The translations under genes were made by a program, and so were the position numbers. From positions 4,216,001 through 4,280,000 of the forward strand of contig CP099419.1 of NCBI GenBank assembly GCA_024114885.1: a stretch of 64,000 bases of DNA. Direction: 5' to 3'. Of the stretch, positions 38,714-49,833 are shown in pieces. Numbering within the stretch: the stretch's first letter is position 1; every line of letters begins with the position of its first letter. Source of the DNA: Septoria linicola. Its lineage: Eukaryota > Ascomycota > Dothideomycetes > Mycosphaerellales > Mycosphaerellaceae. Below the pieces are notes generated by a model. It was not told where the DNA came from and did no database searches. It saw nothing but the letters and a program-made list of their open reading frames with translations.

Positions 38714-40659
38714 ATGGCTTCGTCATTAGAAAGGATATACCATCATCCCACCCAGAGACATGTCGAGCTACCACCAATGGACCTACTAACTCTACTTTTC
38801 GGTCTGTACACATTGCTCATGTCGAGGAAGATAGCTTCGCTAAGAAAGCACAGAATCGGAACACTCAGCGGCACTAGACGACACAGTCCTCCACTTCGAA
38901 GCAAACGACCCAGAAAACAAGATCACAAAATCTCAGCTTTCTATTCTCACTCAAAACATAGCCCATGGACTGCGGCACAAGTACGGCATCGGCAAAGATG
39001 GTCCTAACAATGATACCGTGACGGTCATCAGCCACGGCCAAATCCTGGTTCCAGCTCTCCTATACGGCATCATTGCAGCAGGAGGGGTCTACTCAGCTGC
39101 CAGTCCTTCTTCCACCGTCTCCGAACTTGCTCGCCAGGTCAAGATCGGCAAGAGTAACTTGATTGTCTGTGGAGCCGAACATCGTGATGTCGCTGCTAAA
39201 GCTGCGAAGGAGTGTGGTCTGCCAGCGCAGAATGTGTTGCTGCTCGACTCGACGAAAGGCGCTTGGAGATTTGACAGTTTGGAGGGTAACGTGAACGCTC
39301 TATCTAAGTCCAAGCTGAAATGGCGGCAAATTTTCGATCCTGTCAAGTTGAAAGCTAGTCTGATTGTTATTCTTTGGTCGAGCGGAACGACAGGTGAGCG
39401 TCACCAAGAGAGGGTAGCAGGCAATGTCTGACATGCTAACTTGGCCCCAGGCCTTCCAAAAGGCGTCAAACTCTCCCACACCAACCTCGTCGCCGAAACA
39501 TACCTCACCTCTCTCAGCGGCCGCGAATGGGCCGCTAAAGAAATGGAAAAAGGCACCTTCGAGCCCAAAGAACTCACCACCCTCGCCCACCTTCCCATCT
39601 CCCACATCGCCGGCCTCTTCGGCTACCTCATCGGACCCATCTACGCCGGCGCCACAGTCATCTGGATGCGCAAATACCGCTGGGACGAACTCCTCAAACA
39701 TCTCAAACACTACCAAGTCACGTCTTTCTACACTGTTCCTTCGATCTGGCTTAGGATCTCGAAATCGCCGGAAATCACAGATCATCTTTCGAATCTTGAA
39801 GCTGCGGCCACGGGCGCTGCGCCAATGGATAGCGTGCTGCAGCAAGCTTCCAATTCTCGCATTACCGATTCTGCTGGAAAGCAAAAACAGACATTCATCG
39901 GACAGACATGGGGCCTTTCAGAAACCACAGGCGCTGTGACGGCTATACCGAAAGGCGAAGTCGATTTATCTGGATGCATTGGGTACATCTTACCGACTGT
40001 CGAGCTGAGAATGGTCGACGAAGACTTCCGAGACGTCGAGCCAGGCCAAGAAGGCGAGATATTAATTCGCAGTCCGTTGGTGACCAATGGCTACTATGAT
40101 AACCCTGAAGCTACTAAAGCAGCATTTCACGGAGACTGGTTTTGTAGTGGGGATATTGGAATCTTAAGGGACGGGAAGTTTTATGTCGTGGATCGGAAGA
40201 AGGTGAGCTATGATGCATTGATTTGTGCTCACCTTTGTGTTTCTGCTGACGCAGTATAGGAACTTCTGAAGTACAAGGGCTTGCAGGTCGCGCCCGCAGA
40301 GATTGAGAATTTGCTGTTTACTCATCCGCAGATCAGAGAGGCTGCTGTTGTAGGTGTGCCAGCACCTGATGACCCGACGACAGATTGGCCACGAGCGTAT
40401 GTCGTGGCTGTTGATCAGAGCAAGGTGCGCGAGGAGGAAGTCAAAGATTATGTCAAGGCTCGCTTGGCGCCGTATAAGCAACTGCGTGGTGGTGTGGTAT
40501 TTATTGATGAGATTCCAAAGTGAGTCATTCCATTCCGGATTTGGTGACCGCTGACTGTGACTGACATGCGAAAACAGGAACGCGATAGGGAAGTTCTTGA
40601 GAAGAGACTTGAGGGAGCGAGCGAAGAAGGAGCTGCATGCTCAGAGAGCGAAGCTGTAG
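38714..40659 (+). CDS. Acyl/aryl-CoA synthetase (4-coumarate-CoA ligase-like), peroxisomal
   Basis: Five exons: 38714-38801, 38869-39393, 39451-40202, 40260-40519 and 40578-40659; 568 residues, all phases consistent. Adenylate-forming marks: SSGTTGLPKG (split by intron 2), QTWGLSETTGA, FCSGDIGIL, VDRKKELLKYKGLQVAPAEI and the catalytic Lys in NAIGKFLRRDL. It activates a carboxylate with ATP and transfers it to CoA. The protein ends RAKL; -AKL is a conservative type 1 peroxisomal signal, so it probably acts in peroxisomes on a fatty or aromatic acid. Substrate unknown. Neighbours give no pathway. Confidence 0.9.
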
Positions 40660-40777
40660 CCAGTGTTTGTCTGACTTAATCGAAATATTGATTCTGGTTA
40701 TGAACCACCACGATGAGAAGCTCAAGAAATATCTGCCCGACCAGCCCACAAAAAATGCCGACACGACCAGGCTCGTC

Positions 40778-41458
40778 TCAGGTCAAAGTAGTCGAGGGCT
40801 CCTCCTCAGCAGCAGCAGCTTCTGTCCCCTCCAGCTCCTCTCTCAGAGTATCCCGAACCTTCATCAACGCCTTACCAAGCAAATTCTGACCCCACTGCGC
40901 TCTCGACACAGTCACAGCTCTCTCAGCATCAAAGCCTATACCCCAAATCTTGTCAAAAGGACTTGCCTCGACCAACTCTCGATCACCTGTCGCCAGCAAC
41001 ATCTCCTTCAGCGCCTTCGCCTCACCACGATCGTCCATCTTCATGGACGCAACATCCGTACACTGTGTGAACTTGAGGTAGTTGCCTCTCTCCACGATCG
41101 CATCTCGGACCTCATTCCATTTTGCTTCATTGAAGTTCGGGACTTGCTGTCCGAGAACTTTCTGTTTGCGAGGCGAAGTGCACTTCATGATCTCGGCTGC
41201 GATGGCTTGGTCGCCGAATGCGATCGCCTTGCCGTACATCATCCATTGCTCTGCGCAATTGAAGGTGCCGGTGCTGGGGTTTGAGGGATCTGTGAAGGCC
41301 GATTTGTACCACTGGCAGAGGTAGCCGTGTTCTTGGTCTTCTTTCCAGAAGAATACGGGATCTGAGCTGGAGTCTGAGGTTGTTGCGGCGTCGCTGGGTT
41401 GGTAGCCAGAAGTGTAGAAGATCTTTTGCTGATGCTTTTGTTTTTGGCCTCTTCCCAT
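40778..41458 (-). CDS. NADAR-domain protein (YbiA/DUF1768-like N-glycosidase)
   Basis: A single exon of 226 residues. The NADAR fold motifs are present: FNCAEQWMMYGKAIAFGD (about 66-83), SPFDKIWGIGF and WGQNLLGKALMKVRD. Family members such as bacterial YbiA cleave the glycosidic bond of reactive riboflavin precursors, and others act on ADP-ribosylated substrates; which applies here cannot be told. The N-terminus is Lys/Gln-rich and the C-terminus is an Ala/Glu tail. The stop lies about 120 bases from the convergent CoA ligase. Confidence 0.87.
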   Translation of the reverse strand: MGRGQKQKHQQKIFYTSGYQPSDAATTSDSSSDPVFFWKEDQEHGYLCQWYKSAFTDPSNPSTGTFNCAEQWMMYGKAIAFGDQAIAAEIMKCTSPRKQKVLGQQVPNFNEAKWNEVRDAIVERGNYLKFTQCTDVASMKMDDRGEAKALKEMLLATGDRELVEASPFDKIWGIGFDAERAVTVSRAQWGQNLLGKALMKVRDTLREELEGTEAAAAEEEPSTTLT

Positions 41459-42078
41459 TTTGTGTCTCTGATTGTGCTGTTCGTCCTGTTGCGTGTAATG
41501 TTGCAGATTGCTGTTCTCGTTGATGACTCGCTGAGAATGTTGATGTTGATGTACTTAGTGAATCCACGTCGATGGTTCTGGAGGAAGGCGCTGTCAATTA
41601 TATGACTTGCCTCACCTGACTCTGCTTCTGGACACCGCCTCACAAAATTGGCGACTGCCGTACCACAGAACGCAAGAACTCATTTCTGCACATGCATCTG
41701 CTGACTGACTTCGAGACTCACTAAATCAGTGGCAATCCAACTGGTTGACATACGCATCATAACATTACTGTCTGACTGTTTCCCACGTTGCCTTCCCCGA
41801 GGATTTGATCAGTCCACGCCATCCTCGAGATTTTTAGGAGTTGTCCGATGATCAGAGGATACATAATCTGGACTATAGCGGGCGTCTGGTATCAATCAGG
41901 CCATGTGCGGCGAAGTCAGATCCAAGATGGGAGCTCAAGATGAGAGCCCCACGGCTTGGGCACTTGGCGAGATTGGCGAACACATATCACTCTCTGCGAC
42001 CCCCTCATCACTTTAGATGTTGCCTCGCTCATCACGATATGCCGAACTGGCTAGGGACCTAAGAGCACAAGAAGGAAA
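41459..42078. other. Divergent intergenic region
   Basis: 620 bases between divergent starts; no recognisable motif apart from presumed promoters. Confidence 0.4.
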
Positions 42079-43020
42079 ATGTCACAGACCTCAGAAACAG
42101 ATTCTCCAGATGGATACTCTAACGATGAGTCTCTGGGAGACATCTCAGAATATGCGCATGGGGTAACTTATTCTAGTACGGACGCGATCGAGGCTATCTC
42201 GAGATACTATCAGTTCCTTATCGACTTGTACTTGAACAAGAATGACGTTGAATACCCACCCGAGGTACGTAGTTTGACCTATGCTGCAAAATCACAAATA
42301 CTAAGTATATACTAGGGTGGCTGGCCTGAAATCACGGTGGAGAACATGCGCCCACTAGGCAAAACCGACGCGGTGGTCGAACTTCTGAAACATATCCCGT
42401 ATGCTACCTGGCAAGGAGTCGGAGAACGTAAAGCAAACGTAGCAGGAGCCGTCCACTTCCAGCCTTGGGCAACGCGCGCGCGACTAGCTACATCTTCCGG
42501 CTGGGATGTCGAGACTGAGAAACTGATGACCGAGGGCGCGGACTACGAGCATATACCAGCTTCAGTTATTGGTATTTGTAACAATGAGTCGAACCAAGAT
42601 CATTTCTTGCTCGATACAGCTCTTGGCTTGATGTGTTACTCCTCGGGTTGTCCTCAAGGGATGAAGCAGCATCCGCTGTTCAAACCACTACAAACGCTTC
42701 ACCCGGTAGCGTTCTTTCCTGAGGATGAGGTCGACTGGCGCGATCAGCCGGTATGGCCGATCGCTACGTTCTTCGAACTTCTTAAGGACGAGTTCAAGGG
42801 CTTGAATTTCGTCTCTATTAACAGCCAGCGAGTCTTGATCGCGCCTCGAAGTAATGCAGGCGGGTACACAGACGTGCTCATTCCGACCGTACGCGCTGTC
42901 TTTCGCGAGCATGGGTGGCCTCATCCGGAGTATGATAAAGATACCTGCTTGAGCGCGGTACGAAGGGCGATCGAGGACCAACATCCAGACCTGTATCCTA
43001 TGGTTTACGCACAGCAGTAG
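42079..43020 (+). CDS. Hypothetical protein of an ascomycete-specific type
   Basis: Exons 42079-42264 and 42316-43020, 51-nt intron (GTACGT...CTAG), 296 residues. An acidic Ser/Asp N-terminus precedes SRYYQFLIDLYLNKNDVEYP and, after the splice, GGWPEITVENMRPLGKTDAV, HIPYATWQGV and VAFFPEDEVDW. I know similar uncharacterised proteins in plant-associated ascomycetes but no function. There is no signal peptide, membrane helix or catalytic motif. The intron position sits exactly between two conserved-looking blocks, which supports the model. Confidence 0.75.
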
Positions 43021-43044
43021 GTATTGAAGCACTAGAGTAGTCCT

Positions 43045-44110
43045 TTATTGTTCTTCGAAGGCAATGCGACCCCCCACGATCGCCATCCGAATGGTCAGAG
43101 GTACATAATCTGAGTCTGAATCAAAATTCCCGTTGCCTCGCGCCGCTCGTCTCGCGCGTCTTTCAGTCTTGGCAGCTTGCAAATCCGCAACGATTCTCTC
43201 TCGATCCAGCATGATAGGATCATTTGGACTCAAAATGATGCGTGGAAAGTACCTCACCAATTGTCTCTGTCTGGCTTGTGCTTGGAGTTCTCCTCCACGT
43301 ATGAACGGACCATCAGTCTGGTTCTTGCCACCTCTAGACATGTCGGCACGTATTGACGAGAGTCTCCAGTTCGCATCGCGATACAAGTCACCGATCGTGA
43401 AGCCATTGTTTGAGATCATGGTAACTGGACCTTGAGGTGACACCAGAGCACCAGGAACCATACCTGAGAGTGTTATGTTCGGATAGTTCGCACAGTCCGG
43501 TACAAGATAATCGATGTTGAGCAGAGGTGGCTGGCATATCAACATGGATCGGATCAGTGTACTAGGTGCCAAATTGAAGAGTCGGACTTCAATCACGATA
43601 TCGATCGTGTTCCTCGTGGGCACATGTGATGTTTCTCGTCCGATGTCAGGAAGGGATCCCGGCCATCATCGTTTTGACAGTCGGATCATCGAAAGCAGAC
43701 CAACTCGTGTCGGGCTTATACGTCAAACCTGGAAACTCAACGCTGTCTTGGTAAATCGACTGTCGACATGTACGTCTTGGTCGCTCTGGAGCACGCCCAT
43801 TGTCCTCAGGTCGATGCTTTTGCAGAGGACCGTAGTAGTGCGATTGAGGATCTGGAATGATTGCAAGATTGTTTCGTCAGATGTTGGTCGATGCGATGTA
43901 GCGCTGATTCCAGCTCCGGGAAGTGGCCCTGCCATCGAGAAGCGTGAGGGGCGTGGCTTCGAATAAAACGCCATCAAGGAGTTCAGCAATGCCAAAGACC
44001 CGCTGAGCTGCAGCTGCAGAATTTGTTGCAGGTTTATGCTGGGTAGGCATCTGATTCCAAAGTCTAGTGACGAACACATCAAGGGCATTCGCTGCTGCTG
44101 TTGCAGCATT
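43045..44110 (-). pseudogene. Decayed F-box-like gene of a Mycosphaerellaceae family
   Basis: Three pieces on the minus strand read as one family but not in one frame. The F-box-like start AAAQRVFGIAELLDGVLFEA (about 44020-43960) and SWNQRYIASTN end at a stop near 43876. The next piece (SDETILQSFQILNRTTT) continues one frame over to 43723. The C-terminal block from about 43623 to 43045 (SMLICQPPLLNIDYLVPDC, NNGFTIGDLYRDA) matches the usual second half of these proteins. A frame change within coding sequence and no good splice pair at the first break suggest a pseudogene; a short unrecognised intron at the second junction (near 43730-43640) is possible. Function of the family: presumed ubiquitin-ligase adaptors. 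Confidence 0.5.
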
Positions 44111-45552
44111 GATTCTTGGCCTGTTCTGCGGGCCTCCGACAGTTCAGCGTGTCGGGTTATTGGTAAGGGCCTGCAAGTTGGTATTCAAGTCCTGGATGTG
44201 CTGTAAATCGCTAAGCATGTCTGCGTAGCTAACATTGCTTTCAGCTGCATTCGTTCGCTCAAGCAGTTCGCTGTGGTCCAGAGTTAACAGCTCATCTGCG
44301 TGTGCCTTGTGGCACACTACCAGTGAGGCTGCCATTGAGAATTTTTCGGTGCAGCTCGACTTTCTGGGCGTTCAGCTAAACAAAGAGGCATCAATGCACC
44401 GGATGCAGCAGCCATCCCACACGACGAGCGAGATCAAAGGAATCGTAGTGGTCTAGTGTACATATATCCGACTTGTGGTTTCCTGCTGGAGGGTCATTAC
44501 TTCAGTTCATGCCGCATTGCAAGCCTCATCTTCATGGGGAACCTCATTGCTGGGTGGTTTGGTCAGCTCTTCACAATACATGGCGTCTTCCAGCGCACAG
44601 ATCTCTGCGATACAGTGATAAGTGCAATATCTAACAGACAAGAGCAGTCTCATAGCGATGGCACTTGATGTTTGAGAGTTCGCTTTGAGCCTACCGCTCC
44701 ACCTCCTGTTCATCTTTATACGTAGTGGACTAGGTCTGGTCGCTGGTATCGCTTATAGCATGATATACCCGCCAAAGACAGCGCGTCAAAGGAGCTGATA
44801 TCATGACTTTGATGAATCTTCGCCCAATGTACGTCAGGGATGTTGTGCCAATGGATTTGAGGCAAAGGATCTCAAGTCAAAATGTCTTGGCGTGGTGCGG
44901 AAAATGGTTAATCCGATTCCGCGCACAAATCGTTCTCGCCTCTCATTACAATCTGCTTGACAATATTCTTGATCCAGGAATCGTTCGTTGGAGAAGACCA
45001 GTGAGGCTGATCCGCGCACGGCGATGAACACTACAGAGAATGCGGCCCCCACGATTGCACAGTGATGCCCAGCCTGAAGGATTTAGTGCGCAGGCTGCCA
45101 ATGTCCTCCGGTATCCGCGGCAATGGACTGATGCAGCAGCGGAGGCTGTGGAGCGAAGTTCGTGCACGCAGCAAAGCCCCGCGCCTGTCGTTCAACTTAA
45201 GTCTAATGCTCTCGAGCTGTGTAGAACGTACTGCCGTGCTGAAGGCAACAGAAAGCATTCGACCCGGCGAGCAGGACGAGCAGCTCGTCATTTCTTCGCT
45301 TGCAAGCACATGGCTTCGTCTGAACACAGAAATTGCTGTCCTGCCAGGCGGACTCGCAGTGCATAATCCTCGCCTGGGCCCTGCTGCAGCGGCAGGGTCA
45401 CAGCATACAGACGAGTCCGATCCTATCGTCGCACCACGCTTCGTACTACATACGAGTCGGACGCTGAGAGCTTAAAAGTCCAACGCGTATAAGAACCTCG
45501 CACTGGAGGCATCTATAACCTGTTCTGTCTAGTCACTTCGACCTCGACCGAT
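44111..45552. other. Intergenic, small frames only
   Basis: About 1.4 kb. A 63-codon ATG frame on the minus strand (44144-44335, LLTLDHSELLERTNAAES) may be a 5' remnant of the decayed F-box-like gene. Frames at 44803-45475 overlap on both strands and lack motifs. A TATA-like GTATAAGA sits at 45487, about 66 bases before the tannase ATG. Confidence 0.4.
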
Positions 45553-47277
45553 ATGGCCACTTCGTACCACAACATATCTGCCTGCACACCGGCCACATTC
45601 TCTGCATTGCCTCTTCCCTTCGGAGCATCACTACTCGCCACGACAGCTTCTGAATCCAATTTCACACGAGACATTAACATACTCTACCGGCAATGGGCTC
45701 CACCGCTTGGCATTGTGACGACTTCCTTCTGCAATGTGACAGTGACTTATACCCACCCGGGTCAAGATGATCGAGTGACTGTTGAGGCTTGGCTTCCGCT
45801 AGAGGGCTACAATGACCGTTTGCAGAGTCTCGGTGGCGGCGGATATGTTGCAGGCAGGTCGGAGTCTACCTATGGCGGAATGCTTGGCGCTGTTACTGAG
45901 GGCTTCGCTGCTGCAAGTTCAGACGCGGGATTAGTGAACGAGACCGGCGTTGTGAGCGACACGCCAGAGGACTGGGCGCTGGTAGGGACTGGAAACGTGA
46001 ATCTCTGGAATCTAGAGAACTTCGGCAGTAGAAGTCTGGGAGAAGGCGTACATCTACCTAATTTGTGACTACTCTTCGAGGCGCTGACCGTACCGTAGGC
46101 ACAAATCAGCAAAGATGTGGTTACTGCATTCTTCGGTACACCTCCAGAGTACTCTTACTACGCAGGCTGCTCACAGGGCGGTCGACAGGGTCTTGCGTTG
46201 GCACAGCGCTTTCCGGAAGCGTACGATGGTATTCTCTCTGCGGCTCCTGCAGTCTACATTGCTCAGATTCTAGGTACGATTCAGTGGCCACAACAGGTCA
46301 TGAACACCCTCGATCAGTATCCGTATAACTGCGAGATATTCGCAATTAGTCAAGCTGCGATCGCCTTCTGCGACGGTTTCGACGGCGTAGAAGATGGGGT
46401 CCTAGGAGAACCAGACCTCTGCCTCGCTATCTTCGACCCGTACAGCCTCGTCGGGTCCGTGGTCGAGAATTGCTCCGACACGGGCTCTCAGGTCACGATC
46501 TCAGAAGCTGCAGCAAAGGTCTCTGAGGCGACCTGGAAAGGACCCATCGCGCCGGATGGCAAGCGTCTGTGGCCTGGCCCAGATATCGGTAGTGGGATCA
46601 GTGCCGATCCAGAAGCAATCGCAGCCTTTGGCACTACTGGTACACTCAATGGGACTATCGGCGCACCAAATGACCTTGGAACCAATTGGTTGCGGCTCTT
46701 CCTCGCCAACGATGCCGAGTTTGACGTGACCAACGTCAGCAATGCTGACTATGCCAGACTCATGAAGACAGGAGCACAGAGATTCACGTCTATTCTCGAT
46801 GCTGCAGATCCTGATTTGAGCGACTTCGAGGAAGCTGGCGGCAAGATGCTTACCTTCCACGGACTTGTGAGTCATGCAACGGAGCATCATCTTCAGGTAT
46901 ATTCAGCTAACGCTAATCGATGTTAGGCGGACTCTCTTATTCCCGTAAAAGGTATGGAACTGTACTACAATGCTGTCTCGGCTCACTCCAAGAGCAAGAC
47001 GCAGGACTACTATCGCCTTTTCGAAGCACCAGGCATCGATCATTGCGGGCTTGGTCCCGGAGGACAACCATACACGATCTTCGCTCAACTCAGAGCTTGG
47101 GTAGAGAACGGCACTATTCCGGAGACGGTTCCCGTGAGCTACAACGACACCAAAGGCATCGAGCACAATCGAATTCTTTGTCCATATCCGCAAAAGCCGA
47201 GACTGATCAAGAGGAACGCTGATCCAATTGTGCGGGATAACTGGAAATGCGAAGATGAACAAGGCATGTTCCAGTAA
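45553..47277 (+). CDS. Tannase / feruloyl esterase family hydrolase
   Basis: Three exons, 45553-46047, 46099-46866 and 46927-47277; 537 residues. The nucleophile elbow is GCSQGGRQG, preceded by FFGTPPEYSYYA; the acid is Asp in HGL|ADSLIP, which spans intron 2; the base is His in GIDHCGLGPG. The paired CS...HC cysteines form the disulphide that brings Ser and His together in this family. Enzymes of the family cleave gallate, ferulate or related esters of plant phenolics and are normally exported. Here the protein starts MATSYHNISACTPATFSAL, which is already the mature-type N-terminus; no signal peptide is visible, and the TATA-like element is close upstream, so the leader appears absent. Several N-glycosylation sites suggest a secreted ancestor. 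Confidence 0.88.
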
Positions 47278-49833
47278 ACCAGCGATGGATCTTAATGATG
47301 GGCGTGCGTCTTTGGATGTATGTGTGTCATGTCTTCGCTTCGAGACGTCTGCTGCGAATCTCTAGCGATCTTTCGGGCAAGCATATGCTGACAAGCCGCT
47401 CGCAAGAATCTATCTCATGGTTGCTGACTCTCACGTCAATGGCCATTTGCGCCCAGACTGGCTTGGCGGCCGCTCTGAACATTGGAGGTAGGTACAACCA
47501 GCGTCGTTTGCGTAACTCAAGGATTAATGCTCGTTTCTGCGCACAGCCTTTCAATGCACAAAGATCACCCTGGTAAGCAGGCTGCAAATAAGGCTTGAAC
47601 TACCACAAGTGAGAGGATACGACCACGAATGCTGACTCATAATCGGACACGCTAGTGGAAGGAGGAAAGCTCACATCGACGATGACAATGAGTACGGTTG
47701 TCTGAAACCATGCATGCAGACATCATTGACCTGCAGCCTTAGCAGAATTTTCGACATAGATCTTTCCTTTGCCACGGATGGGTACAACGTACAGTGCTAT
47801 GATACCATGTGTCTTACTGAAGTTCTGCAGATCCCCAGAGTCGAGCACTACGGTGCGAGGATAACTCTGAAGAGTGGTGCACTTATGCGAGAGAAGATAG
47901 TTCGGCCTAGAGCTACGCAGCGGCGGTGTCGAGCGAGAGCTCGCTTACAGGAATAGCCCTCCTCGAGTGAGACAAGGGATGTCTGCAGCCATGTGAGCCG
48001 TCCCACTGGTGCTGGCCCGACAATTCGGAACGTGGCCGACAACGTGGAAGAATGTGCAATGGGCGAGATCGGAACCCTCGTCTATGCGATATGGTCGACC
48101 TGAGACACGGTCACGTTAACAGGCTTGGCACATTCCGTCTCCGCCTTCTGGAAGGACAGTGATCGGCGAAGACTACAAGCCGTGTCTCACACATGGCCTC
48201 CTCGAGAGACGACCTTCCAGAAACGTTGCCACCACATGGCAGTTGACTCAATCGCCGAGACATGACCACGATGATGGGTCGAGCACCGTCATGTTACACT
48301 GCTAAGGAAGACTTGTTGCATTGTGTGATGTTACGATCTCCGGTGAGTTGTCGGTGATGAAGATTATTCACTAACAAGAGATTTGGAATTTGCTGCAGAA
48401 TCCTTCGAGCTGAAGATGACTTGGCAGTCCGGTATGCAGCGAGATCATGACAGGTCCAGACGTTGACACTGCCCTCGTGGGGCGTGCCTAGCAGCGCCTT
48501 CAGCATTCGGTATTTCCGCTGTCCCACCGAATGTGCTTTCGGCCGCGCCAACACACCGAATCTCGTTACATGGTCTGCATATGCGAGTGATCACGGCGTA
48601 ATCAGCTATGGAAGCAGCCGTGAGAACTATTGAATACGAGCCGCGAAGGGCGCTCGACTCACTGCACGATTGGGACATGACATCTGAGACAGGAGCTTCG
48701 TATAGCTGTAGCAGTCGAAGTCAGGGAAGCAAGGTTCGTGAAAATACAGCCTTCGCCATGCAGAGTGCAGTCCGGTCACTCTCTAAATTCAATCCAGACC
48801 CACAAGCCGAACCACGCTCGGTACCCTTGGTGTAAGAATAACTTTCTGGAGTCGATGCATAACACTAGTAGAACGTGCAACAAGCTGCGACACCTGTTCC
48901 GCAGATGACTGTCGCTGTCACAACAGCATCGAATTCATTGTATTCAAGCTTACCATCAGCGTGTTGAGTAACGACAGGTTGGAATGCTCGGTGGAAAATA
49001 GGCTTTGCTAATATGCAAATAGTGTACGCCACGTGCGGCATGAGCTCAGTACCTGACGATCTACTACCCCTTTCAGCTCGAGAACAGACGGCAGCAACTT
49101 CCCGCTGCTTCCTTCTATGCACGGCATTCGGCACTTTCACCTTCGGATGACTCTGCTTCAGAGGACCCTCTCTCTTCATCAATCGTTGGTACCGTGCTCG
49201 CCAAAACCAAACCCACGGTGCCGTGTCTTACTACTCCCATCTGCAGACAGCTCTTCGTGCTGGCGACCCCAAAAACAAGGGACATATTCCTCGTCACAGT
49301 CTGCAGACCAAAAATTTGCACCGCCACCGTAGCAGAACGCCCGATCATGGAGACACAATCACGGAAATGATCCGGCGATGGCACTTTACTCCGAAGAATG
49401 TAGCCACTCCACCTTCTTCCCGAATTGGGACAGCCTTTCTTCTTACAGTCGCCTTCTAAGGCTAGCATGACCAGCTAGTCAACCGCGATTCAGTCTAACA
49501 CAGCTCAGACCCTCTCTCGCTCCACCACACCTGAGTCTCATGATGTACCGAGCACCGAGAGCATCGACCAGGTTCGAGGCAGAGGATCAATGGTATCGTG
49601 GCTCGAGCCAAGCAGAGCACAGTGTTCGAGGCCGTTGAGCCACGAGGACTCCGTGCAGTATAAGATCCCCCTCGAGGTGCGATGAAGCAAAAGATCACCA
49701 CACAACCATCTTCTCTGATCACTTTCCTTCACATCATTCTTCGCCTGAGCTAGGGAACACTTTCCTTCACCAGCTTTCACCCAAGCCAGGTCTTTTCATT
49801 CTTCGTTCCAGGATTCTATACAAGCATACCATC
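47278..49833. other. Gene-poor stretch of about 2.6 kb
   Basis: Frames up to 117 codons occur on both strands (47295-49780) but overlap each other, start mostly at non-ATG codons and show no family motif or splice-supported extension. No RIP-like composition and no repeat noticed. GTATAAGATC at about 49660-49670 may be promoter sequence of the following gene. Confidence 0.45.
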
